In this document: piece by piece, positions 44,958 through 56,859 of the stretch | Layout of the letters: each line of letters begins with the position of its first letter | Numbering within the stretch: the first letter of the stretch is position 1 | NCBI GenBank assembly: GCA_013368325.1 | Contig: JAACJK010000230.1 | Coordinates: 239,903-303,902 of the forward strand | Direction of reading: 5' to 3' | Origin: Ephemerocybe angulata | Taxonomy: Eukaryota > Basidiomycota > Agaricomycetes > Agaricales > Psathyrellaceae | DNA length: 64,000 nt | Position numbers and translations under genes: made by a program | The notes under the pieces: model-generated | Databases searched by the model: none | What the model was told of the DNA's origin: nothing | The model's input: the letters and a program-made list of their open reading frames with translations, nothing else

Positions 44958-45449
44958 GGGGAATTCAAAGTTAACGCAACGGCCGTTTAAAACGAACGAT
45001 TTCGTTTCGGTTCGTTGCAGTTTTCCCGAGAAAAGCAAAACAGAGATTTCTGCGCCTTGCTGATGCACTTTTGCCGGGCTCGGCATCAAAGCGGAGAAAC
45101 GAACTACGGCAATTGCCGAGCTTCAAATTGAGCTAAAAGCTCGGCCAAGATAGATTTTTAGCAGTGAATTGGTATCCTGGTGCCGTTGCGTCACTCGTGA
45201 CATTGGTCAGGGAGGGAGGAGAGGGGCAAATATACGATGGAAAAGGGGAGAGTGGGCAATCACTATCTAATCTGACTTCTGATCAAGCGCGGCGGAGGGT
45301 CAAGCCGCCCTACGCTAGTTGAATTTAAACCCCGCTCTGTTTCGAAACGAAGAAATAAACGGGGGATGTCAAACATGAAACGACCGTTTTTTCAAAGCTA
45401 AACAAGGTCCTTCGTTTTAAACGGTCGTTGCGTTAACTTTGAATTCCCC
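44958..45449. mobile_element. MITE-like element, 492 bp, TA target sites
   Basis: About 39-bp terminal inverted repeats with a single mismatch begin GGGGAATTCAAAGTTAACGC and contain CCGTTTAAAACGAA. TA dinucleotides flank both ends (44956-44957 and 45450-45451), as for Tc1/mariner-type insertions. There is no coding capacity. It lies 23 bp past the prenyltransferase stop and may lie in its 3' untranslated region. Confidence 0.85.
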
Positions 45450-45455
45450 TAATAT

Positions 45456-46131
45456 TGGATGACTTCCCGCCGCTGTTTAGAAACCATAACTATTTTCTAA
45501 ACCTATCAAGCCGGAATGCCGCCTCGACCTCCTGCCTGTTGGAGACAGCGAAAGGGCCCGACGTCAAAGTGCATCAATGGATGACTTCCCGCCGCTGTTT
45601 AGAAACCATAACTATTTTCTAAACCTATCAAGCCGGAATGCCGCCTCGACCTCCTGCCTGTTGGAGACAGCGAAAGGGCCCGACGTCAAAGTGCATCAAT
45701 TGCGAGGCCTTCCTAGATTTTAGTCTGGAGGAGGGGTAAGTACCCCTCCTCTAGACTCAAACTGTATTTCCTAGACTTAGGCGAGACAAATGGGGACGAA
45801 TCAATGACTTCAAAGTTCTTGGCAAGACCTTCTGAGTGTCAAGCAGACGATTCGACGGTACTGGAGACCTTTGTTGGTGAGGTATAGCATCGGTAAGCGA
45901 CTGATAGTAGTTTCCAGTTGATATAAGTGCTCGAAGAGAAGGCGGCTCCGAAAAGGGTGCCCTATCTCTATTCGGGAGACATCTCCGCACGGCTCTCTCC
46001 TTGCTCTCAACAAGGCTTGCAATCGTAGCTGGTCGACGGTTTAGAAAACAGAAAGCTAGATCTTTTTCAATCTCCGATGACAGGCCTTTAGAAATAGTTT
46101 AGGATCCTAAATGCGGCGGGAAGTCATCCAT
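45456..46131. mobile_element. Second MITE-like element with internal tandem duplication
   Basis: TGGATGACTTCCCGCCGC at the left (45456, repeated at 45578) is matched by its complement ending at 46130, giving 18-19-bp terminal inverted repeats. No clear target duplication is visible, in part because the left terminus is present twice. An internal palindrome of GAGGAGGGGTA type lies at about 45728-45755. There is no coding sequence. It abuts the preceding element with only a few bases between. Confidence 0.65.
45457..45700. repeat. Perfect 122-bp tandem direct duplication
   Basis: 45457-45578 and 45579-45700 are identical by eye. The unit begins at the element's terminal repeat and ends GTGCATCAAT. 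Exact identity suggests a very recent event or an assembly artefact. Confidence 0.85.
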
Positions 46132-47118
46132 TTAGCCTTGAAACTCAACCAATGTATGTCCATTACAATCTGATGTGTTCCTGGAACATGTAAGCCACAG
46201 CTTCCACAGCTTCTCGATATGTGTGATGATGAAAGATCACCAGGTCAATCCTGCACACTCAGGGTGCACAGCTCAGAATCCCTCTCACAGTGTCGGCCCC
46301 TGTCGGCCCCTCCGTTAGGTCATGTGCGCGGCGCGCCTTAATGTGCGCCTTAGAAAACCGCGTGGAACAAGCAAGTGTGGGAGCGAACAAGAGGGCGCCC
46401 GCCGCCAGGTGATGCCCCTCAAACCAAAGCGATGGCTTGCCGAACGGAGTTCAAGTTCGGCATCGTTGGGCGCCTCTTCCAATAGTCAAGATTCTGGGGC
46501 AAAGTATCAAAGTTTGAGGGAATATGTTTTTGGAAAATAGCGCTACGGCACTGGTGCATAGCTTTGAGGGAGGTGAGGAGTATGGAAGGCTTTCTTGGAC
46601 AAAAATCAGATGCATTGCATCAGGATCAGTGAAAGGAAAGCAATGAAATGAGAGTAATGAAAAGCCACCGAGGCCATCAGCCGACTTGAGTCTGGACCGC
46701 CACCTTCCACATATGGGTTGATATTGCTGATCTCATCACTCGGGGGAAGTTCATTAACATTCATTAGCAGGCATGTCAATGTTTCTGTGATCAGGCCTTA
46801 TCCTATGCTCAGAGGTTAATGAAACCCTCCTCCAGGGGAAACCAGAGTCTTCAAGCTATGTACCACGCTGCCAAGACACGGCATGAGGTCCGGGAATCAA
46901 CGGCACTGCTCGGCTCTAACCCACCGGATCTTCGGCTTTCTAAGGCAAAGCCGCTATTCGCAACCAAGGGCTGCTGGTGGTCTGGTGGGCTGTGTTTCGC
47001 CTGTGGAGGTCTGGGAATCTTAGGAAGTCTGTGTTTTGATGGTGCAATCCTGCCCCCTTGCTTTTCTCCCTCGCCCTTGATTCCATATTCGTGCATATTT
47101 GCTTCCAAGCTCCCCTCT
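46132..47118. other. Region before the HECT-like gene
   Basis: No gene is recognised. The HECT-like frame is open upstream to 46819, but that extension is low in family-like features. The first ATG before the Cys-rich segment (47119) is preferred. Confidence 0.4.
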
Positions 47119-50100
47119 ATGGCTGCCCTGTCAACCCTACGTGGCCGTAGTGCCTGTCTTGCAGATGGCTGTCACTGCCGAACCTTTATTGCCGACATAA
47201 CTGCTACTGGAGCAATTTTCACTGCCAGCTCACCGACCCAGGCATGTGTCTGCGGCGATGCGTATTATAAGCACGAGATAACTCCTGCTCCGGGCGAGTT
47301 TAAAGGTGGAAGTGTCAGAAATGGATGTGGTGGATTTGTCCTGGCGATTGTAAGCCTATTTTTCTGTCAGAGGTTCTTCCCCTATGCTAACTCGACGACG
47401 CTTGATTAGGGTCTGGCACTTAATGCCCGTACTAGTGTCTGTGCTGGATGCCGGGCCCCTTGGGTTGCGCACGACTCTATTCAGCCTACTGAAAATGGTG
47501 CCCAAGTCCCAGTAGCGACTCTACCCTCCATCTCTACTGCACTCCCTGCAACTCAGACTGCTCCCTCTGTTCCTGCCGCTGGACGATCCACAGTTCTTCC
47601 CATGACTGGACCCCCGGCGACTCAAGGTTCTGTTTCGACCATCAGCCAGACCAGAGTGGTAAAGCCTATCGCTCGCTTCGTCCCACCGTCTGGGTTTGTC
47701 CCAGCATCCCAGACCCAGGCTGCCGTCCAAGCCAAGCGAAAGGCAAGCTCGAGCAAGATGAGCCGTGCCACGGTCAACAACTACAACATTCCAAAGAGTA
47801 GCACCGAGGTTGAAACCCCCCCGGAGTCGACGGTTCTTACTATCGACTTATGCATCATGCCAATTAGCATCGTGAGTTTTGTTGTTTAATCCTTATATCA
47901 CGCATGTCATGCTTACTACTGGGCCCTGGACCTCACAGAATGCAGGCCTCAACGCTGAAAGTGACTTCGGGGCCGGTCCCGAGTGGTACACTCTCCTCGA
48001 GGAAGAGACCCCTTCCATGATACGGCAATGCAAGGCACATGGTCTTTACCTCGAGTTTGCCCTTGACAGTGCAGGCGACGTGCCGCAGCAAATCCTTGCT
48101 CTTGCCGTCCGGGTCAATAACCTTCTTCTTCAAGGTGGTATTGCTGTTCCAACCATTGGCGGTGATGATCGCATTCCTGGGTTTGCTACCGCAGCCATCG
48201 AGTCCATGTCCGAGGCTGAATTCCTCAACTTCCCTTTCGGACTGCTCTATAATAACCCAAAGTCAAGGCGTCGCCCTGAAAAGAGCTCAAACACGTCCTA
48301 CTTTTTGAATACTCAAGCCCCTATCTTGTACTTGATCTGTCAGAAGATCGTTGATCCGGATTGCCACATTTACGCAACCAACCCACTCGACCCTTCAAGG
48401 CAGCTTCGCATCCTCTGTACGTCTCTAATTTGCCACTTGCAATAAACTTTTCCTCATACTCACGGTTGCTTCTTAGATCCACGCGATTACCACCTGGTCG
48501 GCCCCGTCCCATCTTTGGGCGATACTCAGCCCCATCCGTGTATGCCATTCCGGGTATGCGCCCCTCTATACCTCATGCGCCGTCCTGCCGGAAGGTCGAG
48601 GGCGCCTGAATATCCCTCAACGTGCATTGAGGATGTTTGTCCTGGCCCCGCGGTTGACGATCAAGATTTTGACATGAGCCATGATGAGCATGACTGGCTC
48701 GATCTCGTCTCGTCTCAAAACACGGAGAATGTTGAGGATACACCCATGGAGGTTGAGCGCCAGGCGCCAGAGACGCCAAGGGTTACTGCTGTTCGCAGGT
48801 CCAACCCCCCAACTCCAGGCGTGAGTGGATCTGTTCTTTTGCATTTGGATTTAGCGGCTAATCACACACATGTCCAGTCCGGTGAGCACATCGAACGACC
48901 GCGCAACCGCAGGAGAATGCATTCTATCAGCATTTTATCTGATGACGAAGACATTCCTGTGAGATTTCTTTCATCTTGATGTGCTATATCTCTTCTCTTA
49001 CATAGCTGCGATACAGATGCTTCTCTTTGGCCCTCGAACTACCCGGCCTCCTGCTCCCACAGTCGCTCCCACCCCCGCCCCTGCACCACTTGCAGCTGCG
49101 CCAGCACCTGCAGCGGTCATCCACGCTCCCATTGTACCGCCCCACATTCCCTTAACTGCTGCCATCCCCCCTTCGACTGGAGCTTCAGCATCTAACCTAG
49201 CTCATGTGCCTATCGCTGCCACTGTCACCTCCCCGTCCACTGATGCTGCCTCCGACAATGCCGAAGAAGGGCTGGGGCAAGACGTTGCTGTTGGGGAGCT
49301 GACAGACTCATCTCAGGTCTATGACTACTCGGATAAGTTTGCGATGTTAGATGGGTGGTTAGAGGGTGTAGGAGCAAAGGTTCAGGACATTGGTGGGTTC
49401 GATGGGTTCACCCTGCGGGCAATGACTGCAGAACTTGGAGCAGAGGCTATGCTGGATGTTATCGCTCGGCTCCATCAAGGGACAGTTGCTAGCTTTGAAC
49501 CTCCCCCTCACGCCCGTTTCCAAGGGCGCCCTCCTCTTACCTTGATTGAGCTCCTTAATACTAGTTCCAGCTTCAAAATGTACGCTTTCAAGCTTGCTTT
49601 TCTAACCCATAACATCTACTAACATGTTTGCAAATCCAGTACCAACGATCGCGACACGGTTATAACGTCTGGCCCCGGTCCTTTCCGAAGCCTTCTCTAC
49701 GCCATGCTCAAGAGCGTCTTGAAGGAAGGCCTTTTTTGGACACCCGCACCTGCACCTGGCTACCTCCTCCCAATTCTCTCTTCTATTACTGGCACTTCGC
49801 AAGCGAGCATCAACCACTTCAAGGTTGTAGGCACTGTTATTGTCATGTTTATCGTCCACATGAACGTCATGCCAGCTGGACTGCATCCTGCGACACTGTT
49901 TTCCTTCATTGGGGATGCAAACGGTGTTGACGAGGCTGTAGCAACCCTGACGAAGGAGGATATAGAAGCATTTGATTCGTATAGCGCCAGCATGATTGAA
50001 GAGCTTGGCCGCCTTACGCCATCTACTGTGCTTCCACTCGGCTCCCAACTTAGATCCAAGATCGACCACACAGTTGAGCATATGGTGTGTTTTCTATTAC

Positions 50101-50982
50101 AATACTCTGCGCTACATTCGTTGACTAGATACCAGGGATCGTACTTTGGAGAGCCACGCTCCAAGGACCTCCATCGCAACTTGTGCATGCAGCTTATGAA
50201 TGCACTTTTCTGTGGCACTGCTGTTCCCTCTGAACACCGGGGGTACATAGCTCTTCGAAACGGGTTCAGAATCCCTGCTGGAGCCCAGAACGAGACGATC
50301 TGTGATACCGAGGTACGCACGACCATCAATAAAGTAAAGAGTGCGTCTAATTGGCCCTTAGTTCTTGGCTACACATGGCCTCTGTGCCATGGATCTTGTT
50401 CAAGGACTCTTCTCTACTGCCGTGTTCCGCTCTGAAGCAGTCCTACCCCAGATCATCTTCATTTCAGAGTCAGAAGCGCCTGATGATATTCTTTTTACCT
50501 CTCTTTTTAAGCTTGCCTTTACTCGCTGGTTCCTAGGTACTGGGCACCCTTTTCCCATGATAAAAGAGGGCCTTATCACCAAGGAGACATGGGAGAAACA
50601 TCGCAATAATTCAATCCTTCGGGCGCTTCTTTTCATTCAAGCGGTCTCAGACTACAAGGACCAGTTTTTGCCCCCTTCAGTCGAGTTCAAGGTAAGTCAC
50701 CTTTTTAGACCCCTTTAAGTTATCTCTCTGACCTGGCGATACCAACAGATCTATATAACTGAAGTGCCGTACCAAAGTGCCGGTCCTCAAACGTCCGAGT
50801 CTGCTGCCATGGTGCCCGCTTCAATTCAAGCATGCTTTGAGACGATCAAGATTCCTTTAACCCATCATCTCCGAACCCTTCTTCGCACTTCTGTTAACAT
50901 GGAAGAACTTGAAACGAACGACTTTGATATTTGGTTCCATGAGCTTATTCTTGGGAATGTATCGAGCTACAACACTGTTTAA
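47119..50982 (+). CDS. Large protein with C-terminal HECT-like domain, transposon-associated
   Basis: Ten exons: 47119-47349, 47410-47871, 47939-48416, 48477-48820, 48878-48958, 49017-49579, 49640-50084, 50136-50312, 50362-50691 and 50749-50982; 1114 residues, all phases closing. The N-terminal 100 residues are Cys-rich (CLADGCHC, CVCG, CAGCRAPW), possibly a zinc-binding module. Low-complexity Ser/Thr/Pro and Ala/Pro linkers follow. From about residue 720, FKVVGTVIVMFIVHMNVMPA resembles the HECT N-lobe. The end, QACFETIKIPLTHHLRTLL, matches the HECT C-lobe around the catalytic Cys (about 1066), where Thr-Cys-Phe is Ala-Cys-Phe. HECT enzymes transfer ubiquitin through that Cys. It lies directly upstream of a DDE integrase. 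The HECT assignment is by motif only. Confidence 0.6.
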
Positions 50983-51033
50983 ACCTACGTATTAGAAACC
51001 CTGACCAATTGATTGCTCTTGTTTGTTTACCAT

Positions 51034-51110
51034 TGCGCACAGACCATGCATGGAATTCCCTTTTCGAGCACTAGGCTTGAGGACTTTGGAAAAGTCCTCA
51101 AGCTTAGCGC
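51034..51110. repeat. Stem-loop shared with the L3 array
   Basis: The arms GCTTGAGGACTTT (51075-51087) and its complement (51091-51103) enclose a 3-nt loop. The preceding bases, with CAGACCATGC and TTCCCTTTTC, also match the sequence before the longer hairpin at 59385-59454. Confidence 0.7.
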
Positions 51111-51152
51111 TGCTTTAGGCAACTAAGGCGCATGTGACTTTTTGATGGTCAC

Positions 51153-52997
51153 ATGTGTGCGCACGCCAAAGTGCATGTTCACCCAAAGACTAAAGTGCAC
51201 GTCCACCTATCAGCCATCTCTATCTTCATGTCTGCTATAGTCACAAACTTCAGAGCTTTGCATGAGGTTCTCTGCGAGGATGTGGGGAGAGCCCTTCACA
51301 CTCAGATTGGAGACGCACCCCGCCTTCGGAGCAAGATTGCAGAGATTATGCAGTTCCGTCTGTCTGCAAGCCAGGTAACCATAATATTTCTGTTATATCC
51401 CTTGTGCTAATTAGAGCCTTAATCAATAGCACGAGAATCTTTTTGAAGAACAAGAATATTTCGAGCTCTGTGAATCAGTCAGAGCCATGGTTGCAGCTCT
51501 GGAAGCAGCTTGCCATCGCTCCGCCGACCCTTTCAACCAGCCCCCTCCCCAGATCATCACTGCTTCCCGGACAGGCAAGAAGGGACGTCCAAGGCTCGAA
51601 ATCAACAAGGAGGTTTTGAAGCAGTCTCTCAACCTCCGCGGACCCCAGAAACTTTCCAAAGAGTTCGGTGTCTCTGCCCGGACGATTCGGCGTCGTGCTT
51701 TGGAGCATGGTCTTCGAGAGCCAGGTCTTCCTGTTTTCCAAAGGATCGACAATGGTGATGGCACTGTTACAGAGATCTGGACTCACCAGGGCCCACCTAT
51801 GGCCGCTATTCAACAGAATCCAACAGAGCTTGACGCAGCGCTAGCCGACATTCTACAACGGTTTCCAGGACTTGGCCGAACCCTTCTTGCCTCCGCTCTA
51901 CTTACTCAAGGCTACCGTGTTTCGCGTATCAGCATTGAACAGTCCTACCTAAGGGTGCATGGAGCACCCTCCGGTCTAGGTCACCGGGCCATCGAAAGGA
52001 GAGAGTACAATGTCACAGCCGTGAACTCTCTTTGGCACCACGACGGTCATCACGGTGCGTGCTAGCCAGACCAGCCCTTTGAAGATCATGCTCACCCTGG
52101 CTCTGTTTAGTCCTTATTCGATGGAAGTTCGTTACTCATGCCTTCATCGACGGGAAGAGCAGATTTGTTACCGCCCTGCAGGTCAGCACCAACAATCGAT
52201 CTCAAACTGTATTGGAGGTGTTCCTTCGTGGAATCCACCAACATGGGCTACCGAGCAGAGTCCGTGGCGACCATGGTACCGAGAATGTCCTCGTCTCTGC
52301 ATACATGCTGGAGGCCCGGGGGTTTGATAGAGGGTCCTATATCTGGGGGCGTTCAGTCCACAACGTTCGGATTGAACGACTATGGGTGGACTACAACGCT
52401 GGGTTTACCAATACCTGGTATCAGTTCTTTCATGACCTAGAGCTCTCCTATGGCCTTCATCACGAGAACCCGCGGCACATCTGGCTCCTTCACCATCTAT
52501 TCCTTCACACCATCAATAAAGAAGCGCAAGTCTGGGTGGACATATGGAATTTACACAAGATGCGGGGGACGGGGAGCCAAAGTCCTAGAGAGATGTTTCA
52601 TTTTGGTTTAATGAGGCAGGGTATGAGGGGCATTGGGCTTATGGCGATGCCAACGGCGGATGAAGCCGTCACCGACTATACTCAGTATGGCGTAGATTGG
52701 GAGTTCATGAACTTGGCTTCAGATCGAGAAGATCTCCTTCTGCCAATGGAGGCAGGTCAACCCCCAGCTGCTGGCTACGGACTTGGCCATGGCGAGCCAG
52801 CTCGGTACAACGAAGTTCTATGCGAAGCTCCAGACTGTCCTCTTTCTGACAACCAGCTCGCTGCACTGGATGAACACGTAGAAAATACTTTCGAGGGGTT
52901 GGAGGATGTCGGGCATGGAGTGATGGAACTGCGAAAGGGTTTGTGGGCTACAGGATTGGAATTCTGCAGAGTAGATCTCGGGGAAGTCAACTTTTAG
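51153..52997 (+). CDS. DDE integrase/transposase (rve-type core)
   Basis: Three exons: 51153-51374, 51430-52054 and 52111-52997; 577 residues, or 552 if translation starts at the later ATG (51228, MSAIVTNF), which I find equally likely. A helix-turn-helix-like segment, [20 protein letters not shown], follows a GRPRLE basic patch. The catalytic core has WHHDGHH (first Asp), [10 protein letters not shown] (second Asp) and [11 protein letters not shown] (Glu), the expected DDE order. The frame is intact, so the protein could be active. Integrases with this HHDGHH signature occur widely in agaric genomes. The neighbours suggest it belongs to a larger element with the HECT-like gene. Confidence 0.8.
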
Positions 52998-53084
52998 GGG
53001 TACTTGTGCCTTATGGGCTGTTTGTAATCAGTCTGATCCTAATCGACCATCATCATCTTCCTTGAACCAATACCACCATCTACA

Positions 53085-54499
53085 ATGGAATCTACTCGCC
53101 GCGGAGGCTCTGGAGGAAACTCCAATGGTGAACAAACCCAGTACCAGATGCACTTGTTTGCCCTTGGCCGTGAGTCATGCACCCTTTTTCTGCAATATCA
53201 AAGCATTAAATAGAATTTGCAGCCACACTCGAAAGTCTTTCTCCAGAGGAAGTTATATCGCAGACCCTCGGCTCACTCAAGCAGCGCCCTCCCAAGCTTC
53301 CGTTGACTCAAAACCAGTACAAGGCCCTCGTAGCTGGTGTCACCCCCTTCGGAACCTTCATCTCCATTGGAATCCATACCCCTGATACTCGAAGGACCTA
53401 CATCCTCCCCATTCCAAACCCCCATGGCCCTCTGTATGTGGCAGAGGCGCTAGAGGTTGTGCTAGACTGTGTCCAGCCATGGGCTGAGATGTTGCAGGGT
53501 AGCAAGGCCTCGACATTTGAGGTCGCAATGCCCACTCTCTTCCCTGCTGTCATCGAGGATGCCGGGTATCTCGCTGCATCTGAAGTTCTTGGAGATTTAC
53601 CTGCTGTTCTATCTGGGCCTGCAGGAGAAGCTAGACTGCGGCCTACATCCTCATCTACAAGCCCCCCTCTCCGCAATCTTCTTGTTCGAGAGGAATTCAA
53701 TGCCGAGGGCGTATTTTATCAGCTATTTCTGATTCAAAAGGTATGTGACCTTAGTAATAGCAGCAACTTCTTAGCTCTAACAAAGAACCAAAAGACCAAC
53801 AGTGATGCAATTCCTGCTACTAGGAGTGGAGAAGCAGTCCAGAATACATCTCATGGCTTGGAAGGGGGTCCCTCTGCTTTGAACAGCGAGGCTTCAGTTG
53901 CGGTGCATACATTGAACGGCACCGAATTGACAGAGAGATCTAGGGTGAGTCAGTTCGTGTCATATGGGACACTCATTGATTGGGAACCTATTATTTAGTC
54001 TGAAGATGAAGCCCATTGCTATCTGTATGCCCGCTTCTCTGACGAGTACGACGCGTTGGAGCAGTTCTGCGCTGCGCATCCAGGAGCGCATAACTCAACC
54101 CTTGTCAAGAACGTATACTTCTACCGCTTTGTCAAAGTCACCCTCGAAAACCTCGGCCTCAGCGAGAGCAGGCAACACATCATCGAGCATGACGGGCACC
54201 ATCTCAACGTTGATTCTGTTATCGGCAGCATCGGGCACCTTGTGGCAGCGAATACCTTCAACAATATACGAACCTTGGTAAACAAGCTTTTAAGATTCAA
54301 GGCCCAGTACGACCTCGACCAAGAACGTACTCACAAGATTCACAAAGTTCGACAAGCCGCCGGTGTCATTTCAATGCTTTTTACGATGGATCCCAACAAC
54401 CCAACGGCAGTTGAACGGTCGTGCGTATATCCTTTGTCTCTTAGAAAGTTTGGAAGGCATGTAGCTGCTCTTATGAGCGAGCATTTCCCTGTAGAGTAG
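53085..54499 (+). CDS. Unrecognised protein of the integrase block
   Basis: Four exons: 53085-53169, 53223-53740, 53786-53944 and 53999-54499; 420 residues with consistent phases. The first half is compact (LTQNQYKALVAGVTPFGTF, FISIGIHTPDTRRTYILPIP), the middle is Ser/Thr-rich, and the last third is helical with HIIEHDGHHLNVDSVIG. I recognise no family. It starts 88 bp after the integrase stop on the same strand. A role as an accessory protein of the same element is only an inference from position. Confidence 0.6.
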
Positions 54500-54572
54500 A
54501 ACTATATGGAGAGTCTTCTCCCTCAATTTCCACAATGCAAATTGTTATTCTCCTACAAGTACTAGTAACGTT

Positions 54573-55549
54573 TCAACGATATCGAGTACAAAGAACAAGC
54601 TCATCCAAATCAAAAGTTTGACGCAAAACATCATACTTTGAGCGTGTCCCTGCATAGCGGAGAGTAGCCTTGCCCTGGTCAATCTCTACAATAGAGAAAA
54701 CCTTGTGATAGTAGTCCGCCTTGGGAATAATCACAAGCTCTTTCACCTGTGAGGGTCGCAGCGGGGATACCATTGTCAACGGAACCTCCAAAGACGAGCT
54801 TTCATCCATGAAATCAAGGGCCACCATGTCTCTCTTGGCTCCCCGGATAGAACGATAAATGCCATGCTGATCACGCATTCTCGAGTTGGGGTGGGTCGAA
54901 GAAACCCTAAGAGGAAGACGGCATGTCAGAAGCCAGCCAATTGGAGCAGAAGAAAGCCAGTGCTCTAGACAACTCTGAAATTAGCATCCACTAGTAGCCC
55001 TCACTAAATACACTTACCTGTAGGGCTGGATCTTCTGGTGAATGAACCCCCGTAACTTTCTGGAAGACGATGCTGAGGAATTGGAGTTGCAGGTGTCAAG
55101 GGCAGCTGGCGACCAATAAACGGGGCAGGAGGAGGGATCAAAGCTGAGTCTTGCACTTGATTCATCCTTATTCTCCCCTCTAGCACCATGGTAAGAGGGA
55201 ACATGCTGCCTTGACTGTTTGTTTCTTGTTAGTAAGGCTGAGACACCAAGCGTTTCAAACCTACCTATAAACACTCAGATTCTGAATGGAAACCCTTTCT
55301 AGGAGTGTTCGTTGGACAGATGGAGCGTTCAGCTTTACACCACATTCCCCATTGCTATACACCTCCTTTAACACCCCAGTATAGTCTTTGAAAGGGGTGT
55401 TGCCTGTCACCACAATGGGGACAGACATATTGGATAGGTGCGAGGATGGGATACGAATAGTGGCTGAGCTGAAGCGCCCAGCTGCACCAGGGTTCTAAAT
55501 TAAAGTTAAGGCAGCCAAAATTGTAGAAGATCGTGGAACACACCTCCAT
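54573..55549 (-). CDS. Unrecognised small protein(s), minus strand
   Basis: Exons 55549-55544 (ATG GAG only), 55494-55265 and 55214-55018 join in phase and give MENPGAAGRFSSATIRIPS onward. Further down, the frame 54878-54573 is clearly protein-like (ELVIIPKADYYHKVFSIVEI, then RQTFDLDELVLC) and resembles a small SH3/KOW-type beta fold. I could not join the two parts in frame with ordinary splice sites. The continuous reading stops at 54907, so this is either two products, an unusual micro-exon or a frameshift. It converges with the gene ending at 54499. Confidence 0.45.
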
Positions 55550-55717
55550 TCTTCAATGAGGAAGGGAGTTGATGATGGTGGAAGGAAGCAAGGAGCAAAT
55601 TGGCGCGTCGCGTCATGTAATCACGATCATGTGATGGATTTGATTGATGGCTTCCCTTTTGAGCGAGACGCTCAATCAAAAAACTTTGGCGCCTCCTCTT
55701 TGCAAAGGGCTACCAGA
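55550..55717. promoter_or_regulatory. Divergent intergenic segment with hairpin
   Basis: It lies between the divergent starts at 55549 and 55718. It contains the inverted repeat TTGATTGA..GAGCG / CGCTCAATCAA around 55642-55681. Confidence 0.4.
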
Positions 55718-56859
55718 ATGCAGTAAGTTCTTAGTAAATATTCACTCTATTCAAACTCAATTATAATGTAAGGTACACAGCCCTTTCACAGGACTGCTGG
55801 ATAGAGATTACCCGCCATCTCCTGCACGACGACGACATTTTGTCTCTTACTCCGACAAAAGTCTCAGTCGAACGCGAACGCAAAGGTCGACATGCCCTTG
55901 CAACGGTCTCAATTCTCAGTAAATCAATACGCTCAGTGGCCCTTCCTATCCTCTGGACTCGAATCATTGTGCGCACTGGAACCCAACTCGAATCATTAGT
56001 GTCTCAGTCGCTTGCAAGCACCCGCCTATCCTTAGCCGTACGGAGGCTGGACATACAACTCCCCAAAGGCTACAGTGTCAAGCTGTGTAGCACTTTTATC
56101 AGCCACCTACCCAATGTGGTGATCCTCACTCTAGGAAACCGTTATCCAGGAGGCGAATATGTTCCCCTCAATTTAGGAATCGTGGAATCGATACTCGCCA
56201 AAAAGCAAAGTCTAAAGCATCTTTGCTTTACAAATGTGTCCGAGAGACCCACATCTGCAGACGTATGTGGCTTTGTGAGGCACCTCTCATTGCTCATTAC
56301 TCTACATCTCCCTGCCATTAATACCGCCCGCCCCTCCGACGTTACGATCGCCGAAGTCCCCTGTCCCTCCACAAATCTGGCATTCCTCACCACACTTGTG
56401 CTAGGAAACACGCACGAAGCATCCAGCCTTCACCCACTCTCGACACTATCTCCGATAATAAATTTCTTCGCCAATTCGGTGGAGATGCCCTCCCTTCGCA
56501 ATCTTCACCTCACGCATCCAACACCACAAATGAAACCCCTCCTGGAGTCCACCCCTACTATATCATCCCTTACCATCCCTGCATCTTCAGCCATCCACAT
56601 TAATGCTCTGCCAATGTTGACGCACCTTGAACTTTATCCGGCTGAAGCAATCCAACTTCCCTCCCACTCAGGTCTGGAGTCCATCACCCTCCTCTATGAC
56701 CCAAGTACAAGAGCTATACGTCAACTATCGAGGTACTTGATGCAATCCTGCAGGGCTCATTTCCATCCCTCCTCCATGTATGCATCCCCCTCAGCAGTTC
56801 TGGACCTACTGCCGGCCCGTCGCGCAGACACAACCAAGCCACCCACCAAGACTACCTGA
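55718..56859 (+). CDS. F-box/LRR-like protein
   Basis: Exon 1 (55718-55722) holds only ATGCA; after the intron 55723-55772, exon 2 runs to the stop. The product is 363 residues. The N-terminus, ALSQDCWIEITRHLLHDDDI, then ILSKSIRSVALPILW, has the spacing of a fungal F-box. Leucine-rich segments follow (LPNVVILTLGN, MPSLRNLHLTHP, LPMLTHLELYP). It is unrelated to the five-copy family. The start codon is inferred from the splice phase because the second exon has no suitable early ATG. Confidence 0.7.

Noticed and set aside
46819..47118. Upstream in-frame extension of the HECT-like gene
   Set aside because: The extension lacks protein-like features and the first ATG before the Cys-rich module fits better; not fully excluded.
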